From Panorpa germanica (Eukaryota; Arthropoda; Insecta; Mecoptera; Panorpidae): a stretch of 64,000 bases of DNA. Shown here in pieces: positions 39,574 to 51,400 of the stretch. The stretch is taken from positions 45,198,347 through 45,262,346 of the forward strand of contig OY783203.1 in assembly GCA_963678705.1 (NCBI GenBank), read 5' to 3'. Within the stretch, counting starts at the first letter, position 1. Every line of letters begins with the position of its first letter. The translations under genes and the position numbers were made by a program. A model generated the notes under the pieces. That model was given only the letters and a program-made list of their open reading frames with translations, did no database searches and was not told the origin of the DNA.

Positions 39574-39681
39574 ATTTTTTATTAAATTACATTAATATTA
39601 TTTTTATTATTTAGACATAAAGATATTAAAATATTAATAGAAGTATTGAGGATAAATGTATCAAGTAACTAATAATTAGGG

Positions 39682-39687
39682 AATAAA
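39682..39687 (+). terminator. Candidate polyadenylation signal
   Basis: AATAAA lies 109 bases after the stop codon of the fusion gene. Others follow in the AT-rich downstream sequence, so the true 3' end is not fixed. Confidence 0.35.
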
Positions 39688-41705
39688 CTTGTGTTCATTT
39701 GCGAAATATACTTGGAGAATTCAACCATAATTAATATAGATGAACTTTTTATAATAAAAAGAGAGCTTTTATGTAGAGAGTATTTGAATAATAAGTATAA
39801 ACCATTTAATTTTTATCACTCAGGAATTTAACTTATGGAGTTCTTATTGTAAGGTTCTTATTTTATTATTAAAAATTCTCGAACCCCAAGGCTATAATCA
39901 TACTCTGAAAAAGACGTTTTTTTAATAAATGTTAAAATATGTTTAGTAACTGTTATCGTATGTGGAAATAATTTTATAGACCTGATTATTAAAATGTTGA
40001 TTACATTTAAATTAGATTTCATTCATATTGAAAGATTTATTATAATTTATTTTCCCATCATTTTTTCATTATTTACAAATGTCTGTTCTGAAAGAGATTT
40101 TATTATATTCAAAAGTGATAGATAGATGTGTTAAACTTTTACGTACTAGAATTATATTGAAAAACATTGTTCTATGTTAAAAAGTTAGAAATTGTTTTAT
40201 ATTGAACTATTATGACAAACTAAAGAAATTTATTTTTAAATTAATATTTAAATACATACTCATTTATCATGTTATCTCTAATAATTTTATTTGATAATTT
40301 TATTAAGAGAAAATCATAGAATTTTTAAATAATTCTATAAAATTTAGTATTAGGTTATATTTTAAGACTTTATAACTAAAATTATGTTATTGTATTTGAC
40401 CAAGCGCCAACTGCAGATTTATGCTTCATGTTTTATTCATATTTAATTATAGTTTTACACATCCTTTTGATATGAAGGCTTCCTAAGTATTGTTTTTTTT
40501 TTTAAAGAAAACAGACACAAAAATATAATTAACTGTATTTGTATGTTTAGTTAGCTATTACCATTACTATTCTGATAATGTGATGATATTTACTACGATT
40601 ATATAGAAGAATATTCAAGTTATTGAAAATATATTCTATTAATATTTAAAAATGTTACTATATTTACTAAAAACTATTATAGTGTCATATCTTTGTACAA
40701 CTGTTGTAACTGAGAAAGAAATAAATTTTCTTGAAATAAAATATATTTTTGTTATTTATAATTCATAAATATTAATGTTACATTTATAAAATTCTTTCTC
40801 ATTTTGTTCTATCTAGCCAAGATATGGTTCACGTGGACATGATCATGGACACAAATCGTTTGAAGCAATATTAATGTCAAATTAATTAATAGTTACGAGA
40901 ATATTTAAATATTCTCTTCACAAATAATTATTTGTGCTTATACTATGTTAAGCATAGATTTGCTCTCAATTATAAAAGTTATATAAAGAGGATATACCAT
41001 AGGTATTCATACGTTTGTCTCTAGCTTACTAAATATTATTTTCTCAAACTCTTGAAATGTATTCAAGAAACTTATTAATATATATTCAACGCAGTTTTAT
41101 TATATTTTTTCATACGTCCATACGTTCATACGTTTTATTATATTTTTTCTACGTCCAAAATATTCTTAATAAATGAACAATGAAGATTATACAGTTTGAT
41201 TTCCTTTTGTAATCCTTTAATATTATAACTTTAAGTAGAAAACATATTGTGAAATAATTAACTAACATTTTCTTTTAATTTGCAAATAAATTAAATAGTA
41301 GAGATAGTGTAATTTAAAAATTAATTGATATACATTCATTGTATGTTGAAAGAACTGTGTAATCTTCTTCAGTTTTAATGTAAATGTACAACCTAATACA
41401 ATAGAGTTACATTTCATAATTTTATATGTTTTTAACGCAATATTTTTACTAAGGAAGAGTAATATAAAAGTTTTATGAAATTTGTCTCATACCCCACCTC
41501 TGGTTTATAATGTAAAATCGAATTATTACAATTCGCATATCATACATTTATTTTAATTTTAAATGATTATTGTAATAATAATTATGATTCTAGTTTACTA
41601 TGTAAGCATTTATTATTTATATTATGACATTGAATAAAATAGTTTATTTGTACATATGTGTTTTAAATTTAAATGTAATTCAGGAAACATTGAAACTATA
41701 TTTAA
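39688..41705. other. AT-rich 3' flank, no gene
   Basis: About 2 kb of very AT-rich DNA, in part probably 3' untranslated region of the fusion gene. A small local duplication of CATACGTCCATACGTTCATA lies near 41110-41135. No exon was recognised. Confidence 0.5.
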
Positions 41706-42340
41706 TGGGCTTGTGTCCTATGTCTTAATTTCTATAAAAGTGTACTATATATTGATAAAGTGGGTTACTAGAACCTCAAATGTTCAATTATTTTTTAATA
41801 ACTCCTTATATGTTAGGAGATATTAACAATTAAAAAAGTCATTTTGTCTCTTTAATTATTAAAGGGATTCAACGTTGTACAAACTCCAAATGCATGTGAC
41901 ATCACAATCCTTGTGTAAGGTTACCAACCTTACAGATCATAAATCTCTGCTATATGTATTTATATATCAAAATATCAAATAGTATTTACAGTTATTTCAA
42001 GGAACAATAAAATTTCAATATTATGTCTGCCTTAACAGGGTTGAATAAAGTAAAAACTTATTATTATTTGACTTGACTGGATTGTTTGAGTACCAACAGC
42101 TACAAAACATTACCACAACACTGACCTACTCAACAAATAACTGACGTTAAAATGCATTTCATGTCATACAAATATGGGTGACCATTTCTAGCGCTAAAAC
42201 TACAATTCAAATTTTTAATTGCTATATCTCCGTCAATATTTAGATATTTAATAAAATAGACACGCCAATACACATTTATTAACATCAATTTCAATCAACA
42301 ATTGAAAAATCGACCACTAAAAAATGAGGACACAAGCCCA
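41706..42340 (+). mobile_element. 635-bp TIR element, left copy
   Basis: Begins TGGGCTTGTGTCCTATGTC and ends AAAATGAGGACACAAGCCCA, so its own ends are inverted repeats of about 14 bases (TGGGCTTGTGTCCT). The interior is AT-rich and non-coding. A copy of the same length lies in the opposite orientation at 46233-46867 and matches along its whole length with few differences. No target duplication was obvious. Confidence 0.85.
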
Positions 42341-42392
42341 TTATTATTATTATTATTTAAAATTAATAATTATCCATATTTAATAAATAGTT

Positions 42393-42925
42393 AGCTTAAA
42401 TCTAAACTAAGACGCCATCTGCTAAGCAATAGCTACACCAGGATAGTCCTGAATTTCTTTAAAAGAATGCGCTGCATCAGTCGTGTAATAAACCGCCTGA
42501 TCGTTATACTACTATAAATACACAAAGGTAGTTGCATTCTAAAATTAATTCTTTGCTAGAATTTAAAAGACATAGGTTTTATCAATTTCAACAAGAGTTT
42601 AATCTTCTTTAATTCAGAAAACGTTGATTCATAAAACTATATTTAATTATTACTATTATTTTTTAAAATTATTAATTAACACTATTTAATAATTATTTAC
42701 CTCAAATTCAAACCAAGCTGCCATCTACTAAGCAATAGCTATAACAAGGACAGTTATGGATTTCTTTAAAAGAATGCGCTGCAGCAGTCGTTGTATAAAC
42801 CGCCTGACCGTTACACTACTATAAATACACAAATAGAATTGCATTCTAAAATTAATACCTTGGTAGAATTAAAAATACAAAGGTTTTATCAATTTCAGCA
42901 AGAGTATAAACCTTCTTTCATTTCA
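42393..42925. repeat. Direct repeat pair of ~230 bp
   Basis: The block 42407-42620 (GCCATCTGCTAAGCAATAGC, TTTCTTTAAAAGAATGCGCT, CTATAAATACACAAA) recurs at 42720-42925 (GCCATCTACTAAGCAATAGC and the same following blocks) with an offset of about 305-310 bases. Both carry ACACTACTATAAATACACAA-like sequence. They lie between the left TIR element and the tandem array, and probably form the 5' part of the Helitron-like unit. The frame at 42791-43015 is accidental. Confidence 0.75.
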
Positions 42926-43026
42926 AGGAAAGCAGAAAATATCATGGACACTTTTTATAAAAACAAAAAAAATTACATTTCTTTAAAATTCTTGATGCAG
43001 TTATGTTCGCTATGAGTTAAAAGAAA

Positions 43027-44338
43027 GAACTGCTTCATTACTTTTTAAATAACTTCGCGTGTCTGGCTTTTACGCGACTTTTTTAAAATTCATGGACTTT
43101 TTTTTCTAATTTTTTTAAAAGATACCTTAAAATATTTTAATGCGGTTATGTTCGTTAGGCTTTAAAATAAAGAACTGCTTCATTACTTTTTAAATACCTA
43201 CGCGTGTCTGGCTTTTATGCAATTTTTTTAAAACTCATGGACTTTTTGTTTTTAATTTTTTTTTTCGATTTCTTGAAATATTTTGATGCAGTTATGTTCG
43301 TTAGGCTTTACAATAAATAACTACTTCATTACTTTTTAAATAACTAAGCGTGTCTGACTTTTACGCGACTTTTTTAAAATTCATGGACTTCTTTTTCTAA
43401 TTTTTTTTTCTTGATTTCTTGAAATATTTTGATGCAGTTACGTTTGTTAGGCTTTAAAATAAAGAACTGCTTCATTACTTTTTAAATAACTAAGCGTGTC
43501 TGGCTTTTATGCAACTTTTTTAAAATTCATGGACTTTTTGTTTTTAATTTTTTTTCTTGATTTCTTGAAATATTTTGATGCAGTTACGTTCGTTAGGCTT
43601 TAAAATAAATAACTGTTTCATTACTTTTTAAATATCTACGCGTGTCTGGCTTTTATGCAATTTTTTTAAAACTCATGGACTTTTTGTTTTCAATTTTTTT
43701 CTTTCGATTTCTTGAAATATTTTGATGCAGTTATGTTCGTTAGGCTTTAAAATAAATAACTGCTTCATTACTTTTTAAATAACTAAGCGTGTCTGACTTT
43801 TACGCGACTTTTTTAAAATTCATGGACTTCTTTTTCTAAATTTTTTTTCTTGATTTCTTGAAATATTTTGATGCAGTTACGTTCGTTAGGCTTTAAAATA
43901 AAGAACTGCTTCATTACTTTTTAAATAACTAAGCGTGTCTGAGTTTTATGCAACTTTTTTGAAATTCATGGACTTTTTTTTCTAATTTTTTTTTCTTGAT
44001 TCCTTGAAATATTTTGATGCAGTTATGTTCGTTAGGCTTTAAAATAAAGAACTGCTTCATTACTTTTTAAATATCTACGCGTGTCTGGCTTTTATACAAC
44101 TTTTTCAAAATTCATGGACATTTTTTTTCTAAATTTCTTTTTTGATTTCTTGAAATATTTTGATGCAGTTATGTTCCTTAGGCTTTAAAATAAAGAACTG
44201 CATCATTACTTTTTAAATAACTAAGTGTGTTTGGCTTTTATGCGACTTTTTTAAAATTCATGGACTTTTTCTTCTAAATTTTTTTTTTATTTCTTGAAAT
44301 ATTTTGATGTAGTTACGTTCCTTAGGCTTTAAAATAAA
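43027..44338 (+). repeat. Tandem array, nine units of ~146 bp
   Basis: Units start at about 43027, 43172, 43318, 43464, 43610, 43757, 43903, 44049 and 44195, a period of 144-147. Each unit reads GAACTGCTTCATTACTTTTT, GCGTGTCTGGCTTTTA, TTCATGGACTTTTT, a T-rich stretch, TTGAAATATTTTGATGCAGT and CGTTAGGCTTTAAAATAAA. The units differ by scattered substitutions and by the length of the T run. Confidence 0.9.
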
Positions 44339-44865
44339 GAACTGTTCAATTTAAATTGAAATATTTGTCCTTTACTGGCTTTAGAGTAAACAATAAAAAA
44401 GTAAAAATAAATATTTTAAAACGCTGTTTATTCGAAAACGGTAAGAGATAATTAAAAATGGTTTTCAATTTTGGAATCAGCGTAAAAAACTACGTTAGAA
44501 AAGATGTATCATGTGCCAAAATAGAAAAAGTGTTTTTTGTGAAAAGTAAGAAGAGTTCTTACTTTTCTTAAAAATTGATGAAAAAAATTTGTTTATTTTT
44601 TAATGGTTTTTAATGTAGTTTTGAATGCTGATTTCAAATCTGGAATTCATTTTTATGTAAGTCTTTTGGTTTGCGAGATATAAGCATTTTAAATTAAAAA
44701 ATAGTCAAAAACTTTACACACAGATTATTCGAAAACTATAACAGATAATTAAAAATGGACTTCAATTTTGGAATCAGCATAAAAAACTACGTCAGAAAAC
44801 ACAAATCATTTTTCAAAAATATAAATATTTTAGTTTTAGGAAAAAAGGTCCATGAATTTAAAAAA
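44339..44865. repeat. Spacer between the opposed arrays, with direct repeats and a perfect hairpin
   Basis: TTATTCGAAAACGGTAAGAG with GGAATCAGCGTAAAAAACTA (from 44427) recurs as TTATTCGAAAACTATAACAG with GGAATCAGCATAAAAAACTA (from 44726), a ~75-bp direct repeat. Between them AAAAGTAAGAA-GAG-TTCTTACTTTT (44542-44566) is a perfect 11-bp stem with a 3-base loop. The spacer separates the plus and minus arrays. Confidence 0.75.
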
Positions 44866-45790
44866 GGTCGCTTAAAAGCCAGATACGCGTAGATATTTAA
44901 AAAGTAATGCAGCAGTCCTTTATCTTAAAGCCTAAGGAACATAACTGCATCAAAATATTTTAAAGAATCAAGAAAAAAAAATTTAGAAAAAAAAGTCCAT
45001 GAATTTTAAAAAAGTTGCATAAAAGCCAGACACGCTTAGTTATTTAAAAAGTAATGAAGCAGTTATTTATTTTAAAGCCTAACGAACGTAACTGCATCAA
45101 AATATTTCAAGAAATCAAGAAAAAATATTTAGAAAAAGAAGTCCATGAATTTTAAAAAAGTCGCGTAAAAGTCAGACACGCTTAGTTATTTAAAAAGTAA
45201 TGAAGCAGTTATTTATTGTAAAGCCTAACGAACATAACTGCATCAAAATATTTCAAGAAATCGAAAAAAAAAAATTAAAAACAAAAAGTCCATGAGTTTT
45301 AAAAAAGTTGCATAAAAGCCAGACACGCTTAGTTATTTAAAAAGTAATGAAGCAGTTCTTTATTTTAAAGCCTAACGAACGTAACTGCATCAAAATATTT
45401 CAAGAAATCGAAAAAAAAAAATTAAAAACAAAAAGTCCATGAGTTTTAAAAAAGTTGCATAAAAGCCAGACACGCTTAGTTATTTAAAAAGTAATGAAGC
45501 AGTTCTTTATTTTAAAGCCTAACGAACGTAACTGCATCAAAATATTTCAAGAAATCAAGAAAAAAAATTTAGAAAAAGAAGTCCATGAATTTTAAAAAAG
45601 TCGCGTAAAAGTCAGACACGCTTAGTTATTTAAAAAGTAATGAAGCAGTTATTTATTGTAAAGCCTAACGAACATAACTGCATCAAAATATTTCATGGAA
45701 TCAAAAAAAAATTTTTAGAAAAAAAGTCCATAAACTTTAAAAAAGTTGCATAAAAGCCAGATGCGCGTAGATATTTTAAATTTAATGAAA
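44866..45790 (-). repeat. Tandem array of the same ~146-bp unit in opposite orientation
   Basis: The marker GTAATGAAGCAGTT (reverse complement of the unit start) or a variant occurs near 44911, 45051, 45196, 45342, 45489, 45634 and 45783, so six to seven units are present. Together with 43027-44338 this makes an inverted repeat of about 0.9 kb per arm. Confidence 0.9.
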
Positions 45791-45890
45791 CAGTTTATCA
45801 ATTTAACCTGCAGCGTATATATCTCAATTAAAAAATTACCCCATTTAAATTAAATATATATTATTAGAAAAAATCAAGCACATAACTCAC

Positions 45891-45922
45891 ACTCGTTGTG
45901 TTGCAACGGGTCGAACAGCTAG
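45891..45922 (+). mobile_element. Helitron-like 3' terminus
   Basis: ACTCGTTG-TGTTG-CAACGGGT forms an 8-bp stem (one T-G pair) with a 5-base loop, followed by CGAACAG and CTAG, then T. Helitrons end with a short hairpin roughly 10-12 bases before CTRR and insert between A and T, so this fits the 3' end rule. I could not place the matching 5' TC end with confidence; it should lie between 42341 and 42400 if the unit includes the arrays. Confidence 0.6.
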
Positions 45923-45923
45923 T

Positions 45924-46232
45924 AACGATTCTAATGTTGAACAAAATTCTCCAATTTTCAATTAATTTATTGGAATTCTTTTATGCCATTTTTTACATTA
46001 AAAATAGAGTTTTACGTCTAAATATATAAAAAAAATTAGATTATCCGAATAGGTGAATTTCGTAAATGTGTTTTTGATCTTGTAACTTGAGAGGCTGCTT
46101 CAAAAGCATATCTATTAAAACACATCAATCAAGCACGTCCGTTGAATAGTACCCATTACTATTCATTATTTATTTCATTAACAGATGGCACATTGGTTTA
46201 AAGCAGTTGCCCAAGACAGTATGCAACACAAA
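45924..46232 (+). pseudogene. Decayed duplicate of intron 2, exon 3 and part of intron 3/exon 4 of the fusion gene
   Basis: ATTATCCGAATAGGTGAA and TTTTTGATCTTGTAACTTGA, GAGGCTGCTTCAAAAGCA (46040-46108) follow exon 3 of the gene (ATTATACGAATCGGTGAA, TTTCTTGATCTTGTCACTTT, GGAGGCTGCTTTAAAAGCT; 35405-35470). The preceding ACGATTCTAATGTTGAACAA matches intron 2 near 35231, and ATTAACAGATGGCACA (46180) resembles the exon 4 acceptor. An insertion creates a TGA stop in frame after DLVT. Intron sequence is retained, so it is a DNA-level copy, not a retrocopy. Confidence 0.8.
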
Positions 46233-46867
46233 TGGGCTTGTGTCCTCATTTTTTAGTGGTCGATTTTTCAATTGTTGATTGAAATTGATGTTAATAAATG
46301 TGTATTGGCGTGTCTATTTTATTAAATATCTAAATATTGACGGAGATATAGCAATTAAAAATTTGAATTGTAGTTTTAGCGCTAGAAATGGTCGCCCATA
46401 TTTGTATGACATGAAATGCATTTTTACGTCAGTTATTTGTTGAGTAGGTCAGTGTTGTGGTAATGTTTTGTAGCTGTTGGTACTCAAACAATCCAGTCAA
46501 GTCAAAGAATAATAAGTTTTTACTTTATTTAACCCTGTTAAGGCAGACATAATATTGAAATTTTATTGTTCCTTGAAATAACTGTAAATAATATTTGATA
46601 TTTTGATATATAAATACATATATCAGAGATTTATGATCTGTAAGGTTGGTAACCTTACACAAGGATTGTGATGTCACATGCATTTGGAGTTTGTACAACG
46701 TTGAATCCCTTTAATAATTAAAGAGACAAAATGACTTTTTTAATTGTTAATATCTCCTAACATATAAGGAGTTATTAAAAAATAATTGAACATTTGAGGT
46801 TCTAGTAACCCACTTTATCAATATATAGTACACTTTTATAGAAATTAAGACATAGGACACAAGCCCA
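46233..46867 (-). mobile_element. 635-bp TIR element, right copy, inverted
   Basis: Reverse complement of 41706-42340 over the full length (starts TGGGCTTGTGTCCTCATTTT, ends AAGACATAGGACACAAGCCC A). Few differences were seen on reading, for example one near 42176/46396. It closes the 5.2-kb nested structure. Confidence 0.85.
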
Positions 46868-48425
46868 TACGTGATTATAGCTACATATAAAGTCCATGCC
46901 ATATACAATTTATTAGTTGGAGTATATTTGATTATTTAAGTAAATTTACCTTAAACGCCAGAAATATTTGAAAATCAGAAAATATCAGAAAATTTTGTTA
47001 AACACCTGATATTTACATTTTTTTTAAATAATTCTGTTTCTTATTCTGTCTATAGAAATTGATAAAAATAGTGAGCCCTTCAGACTCTGAATGTTGAACT
47101 TGAAATTTAACTTTGCATTTCCAAATCTATTAGTTAGTAATAGTAACATAATTTATCTATATGCATTCTAGAACATTAACATTAATCAGTAAGTTTTTTT
47201 TTGTAAAATAGTGATTATATAGTTTAAGAACAAAAGAGTGGCGCCCTTGATAATAATACACAAAATTTATGCACCACACGCATTTCTGCCATTGTGCCTG
47301 GTAGAGTGATAGTTCTGGTTTTTGCATATATTTTTAAGTTTAGAGTTCTATAAAAATTACAGTTTTCGACATTGGCGTAATCCGCAGGCATTTTGGAGAA
47401 ATTCTAGACGAAAACTGTTTTTTTTTTGTTATAACTCTTTACCATCATAAAAATATTTATTATTAATATTACCCTTATGTAGGACTCAATTTAAAAAAAG
47501 ATATGCCTAACATTTTTTAAATTTCCGTGTTACCAAAATAGGTTGTAAGATAGGTTGCATTTCGTTCAGGCGCAATATTTATACAAATTGTTTCTGTTGA
47601 AATGTGAAATGTATAAACGATCCAAGTGGTCCATGACTGTAAATAAAATTATTTGCACATAAATTGCAGTAGAAAAGATTCAAGAAGAAGAGGAATAATT
47701 AAGAAGGGCTGAAATATTACATGCAATGCATTTCAAATTCCCCGCGTTAAGTTGGCTTACCAGAACGAACGAACCTTTAAACCTTTTTAAAGTGTTTTGA
47801 GACTTCTGGAAATTGTACCGGCAAGGATTGCTCATTAAATGCGTATATTTATTTGTTAATATTGACCTTTCATTATTTTTAGCACATTGTTATTATTATT
47901 TTGTTAATATTGCAATGAACACGATAAGCGGTAAAACGTAAAACAAAAAACAAGAATGTTCAAATCTTGTAATTCCTACATCTCTGGTAACATTGGCTAA
48001 CATATGATTGTCATAATTGTTTATAAAGTATAACAAAAGCAATTATTTTAACCACAAATATTTGACCGGTTAGTTACATAGTTATTTTCTTCTTATAATT
48101 GAATAAATTTCTTTACTGTATAAAATTTGATGAGAATAGAAATACTTTAAATAAATGGATAGGCCCATTGTGAAATACTTTCTAGACAATTTGAATTTCT
48201 ACAAATGGCATAAGTACCACGATTATAAAATGATCGCCCACATAATATAACGTTATCATTTTTTTTTAGATATGACAAGTGTTCTAAGTACTTCAATAAT
48301 GCCCTGTTTATGACGGTATATTTACATTTTTCAATCATTAGAAATTTATAATGTTTATTTAATACTTATCTTATGAATTTAAGTGTTAACAACTTTTCAA
48401 ATTATTATATTAGAACTTATTTATT
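46868..48425. other. Intergenic region upstream of DNAJC10
   Basis: AT-rich, no exon recognised. The last few hundred bases must hold the promoter and 5' untranslated region of DNAJC10, but no TATA box or initiator could be singled out. Confidence 0.5.
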
Positions 48426-51400
48426 ATGGCACCGCATATGAAGAATTTGTTACTAGTTTTAAGTATAATTATTCTGTGCCAAATAAGCATTATAGCAACT
48501 GTTGATTTTTACGAAATACTCGGTGTCTCCCGAACAGCAGATACTAAAGAGATTAGAAAGGCTTTTAAAAAACTTGCAGTTACATTACATCCTGATAAAA
48601 ATCCAGTGAGTACTTAAAATATAAAACCATTCCTTAGATTTTATTAAAACATGTTAGTCAATTAAGCTTTGCAAATATTTTATATTTTAACAATGCAATT
48701 AATGTAAAGGAAAATGAAAAGGCTCAGTCACAGTTCATAGAAATTGCTCGTGCTTATGAAGTTCTTAAAGATGAAAGTACTCGAAAAAAGTATGATCAGT
48801 TTGGGGAAGAAGGCCTTGATGGTGGATCAAGACCTCAATATAAGAGTTATACATATTATCGAGATCACTTTGGAATATATGACGATGATCCTTTAGTAGT
48901 AACACTTAGTAACTCTGATTATGGTAAAGAAAATAACTTACTTTAGTTACAGTAAATATAACTGGTGTTATTGATATGCAATAATTGTTGTAGATAATAG
49001 TATTGGAAGTTCTGCTTGGTTTATAAATTTATATTCTACGCAGTGCAGTCATTGTCATGACTTAGCGCCAACCTGGCGGTCTCTTGCTGCAGAAATGGAA
49101 GGAGTTGTAAGTATGAATATATTCATAATTGGTTTATATAAATAAAGTATTTATTTAGAAATATTTTTTTTAGTTGAAAGTTGCTGCAATTAATTGTGAA
49201 GAAGATTGGTCGTTATGTAGGCGGCTGGGAGCACATAGCTATCCTACATTGTTATACTTATCAGTTGGAGTAATATACCTTTTATTAGTAATTAATATTT
49301 CAAATACATAGGTTTATGTTCAATTTGTAAATTTGTCCATTTGCTTTATTTTAGGAAAAACATCCAGAACAGTTTAGGGGATCAAGAACACTTAAACATC
49401 TTATTGAGTTTGTTCTTAAAAGAGTAAAATCTGAAGTCCATAAAATTACACAGGATAGTTGGAATAGATTAAAAAATAATATTCCTTGGTTACTATTCAG
49501 TTGTTCTGATGAATCATCTATGTATTGTCCCGAATTTAATACGCAAGTTAAACTTGCAGCGATTTTGGTAAATTTTATGGAGTGTTATATTACGGGCAGG
49601 AATTCGCTATAATTTCAAGAATTTGCATGGACGCATATGCGTATCTATTTGTATCTGATATTGCAGACACACAGATTCCTGAATCTGATGCTATAGTGCA
49701 TTTCATTGTTTATAAGCGAATTCATGACCTAAGACTAATATCTTATAATCGACCTAATTGAATTCATTTACAGGAAGGTTTAGTTCTCGTCGGTGTTATT
49801 GAAGACGCCAATCTGTCTAAGTCATTTTCACTATCTGGTCAACCAGTATTCATTGATGTTGACAATATTCAACATTATTTAGAAGAGGGGTCTGACTCTG
49901 ATACAGCCAATCAAATTCTGGAATTATTACCAAATGTAGAACAGTTAAATGAAAGTGGCTTTCAGGTATAATTGTAATAAGTTATACTCGGTGTATTAAG
50001 TTTAATGTTCATAATATTTTTATTATGGTTTGACAGGATGCTAGAACGCGCTTAAGGCTGGGCTCCGAGAGACCGTGGCTAATTTGTTTTTATATGGGAA
50101 CCGCAAAAGAGTTGGATTTACAACTAAAACGACTGCCTGTTATTCTTCCTGAAGCTAATGTAGGTAAGTTACCCAACAGTTCATGATATTAGTAGTTACA
50201 TTTTATTTTTAAAACACCCTTTTGTTATGATTATTTTTTTTCTAGCGTCAGTTCACTGTGGACGGTATTCCCAACTGTGTGCCAGTTTGCACATAAATAA
50301 GTTAGTATCTAGTTTGTTATAGATCCTTTAACGCGAATTTGTTTTAGAAACGAATTTATATATTTAAGGAAGAAAGCGATATTTAGTAATACTTCAGTCA
50401 AAAATTTGAAAACAAAGTAAAGCTAATTTTATTTGTTTATCAGATATCCTACATGGGGTTCATTAAAACTAGGTGGTGCTTTTGAGCTATACCATGGTAA
50501 AGATGTAGTTTTGGATATTGCAAAATTTGCACAAGAAAGTTTCCAGTCAGTAAATTTTCATGCTCTTTCTCCGGCTGATATGCGAAATATTTTAAAAGAA
50601 AGTACGTGTATTAATTTCATATTTTAAGTTTTTTTATAATTAATTTATAATATTTTTTATATTATATTGTACTTGTTTTTTTTTAGATCAACCTTGGATG
50701 GTTGAATGGTATGCTCCATGGTGTCCACCGTGCAGAAAATTGCTTCCTGAAATCCGAAAGGCATCTACAAACTTTGGGTCTGATCAAATTCAGGTATTAT
50801 ATATCATGAGTGCATATTTGTATATGTGTTGGGTATATAATATAATTTGTAATTTATAATAATTATACTTATTCGTTTCAGTTTGGTACATTAGATTGTA
50901 CGATTCACGCAAGATTTTGTACCGAACATAATGTGAGAAGCTATCCTACTACTATTTTGTATAACTCTACAAAAAAATATGAATTTCATGGTCAACGCAA
51001 TTCGAAAGCTATCATTGACTTCATCGAAGAAATTATGAGTCCAGTTGGTATGCTCCTTTTTATGCTTTTAATTATTAAATATTAACTCCAGAATTTATGT
51101 CGGTAAAACATCGATGATTTGTATGGACTTTCGATGATTTGTTTCTACTTTCATGAAGTATTAGAAGTTACGTATTTTTTATTATTTAGAACCAGCGTTT
51201 CCACCTGCACTTACAAGTTGCATAAGGTTTAGTAGGTTTAATAGATAGTGCAAGTACTCTACATTTCTAAGGAATATTCTTGAATGTGTGTTTCTTATAA
51301 ATTAAATATGTTTTTCTGATAGTACGATAATGATAATTAAAATTGCAGTAATGCCACTCACTGAAAACCTGTTTAAAAACAAAGTTGTTCAGAAACAAGA

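Noticed and set aside
42350-45800. The tandem arrays considered as a CRISPR array
   Set aside because: The 146-bp units are contiguous without unique spacers, and the genome is animal.
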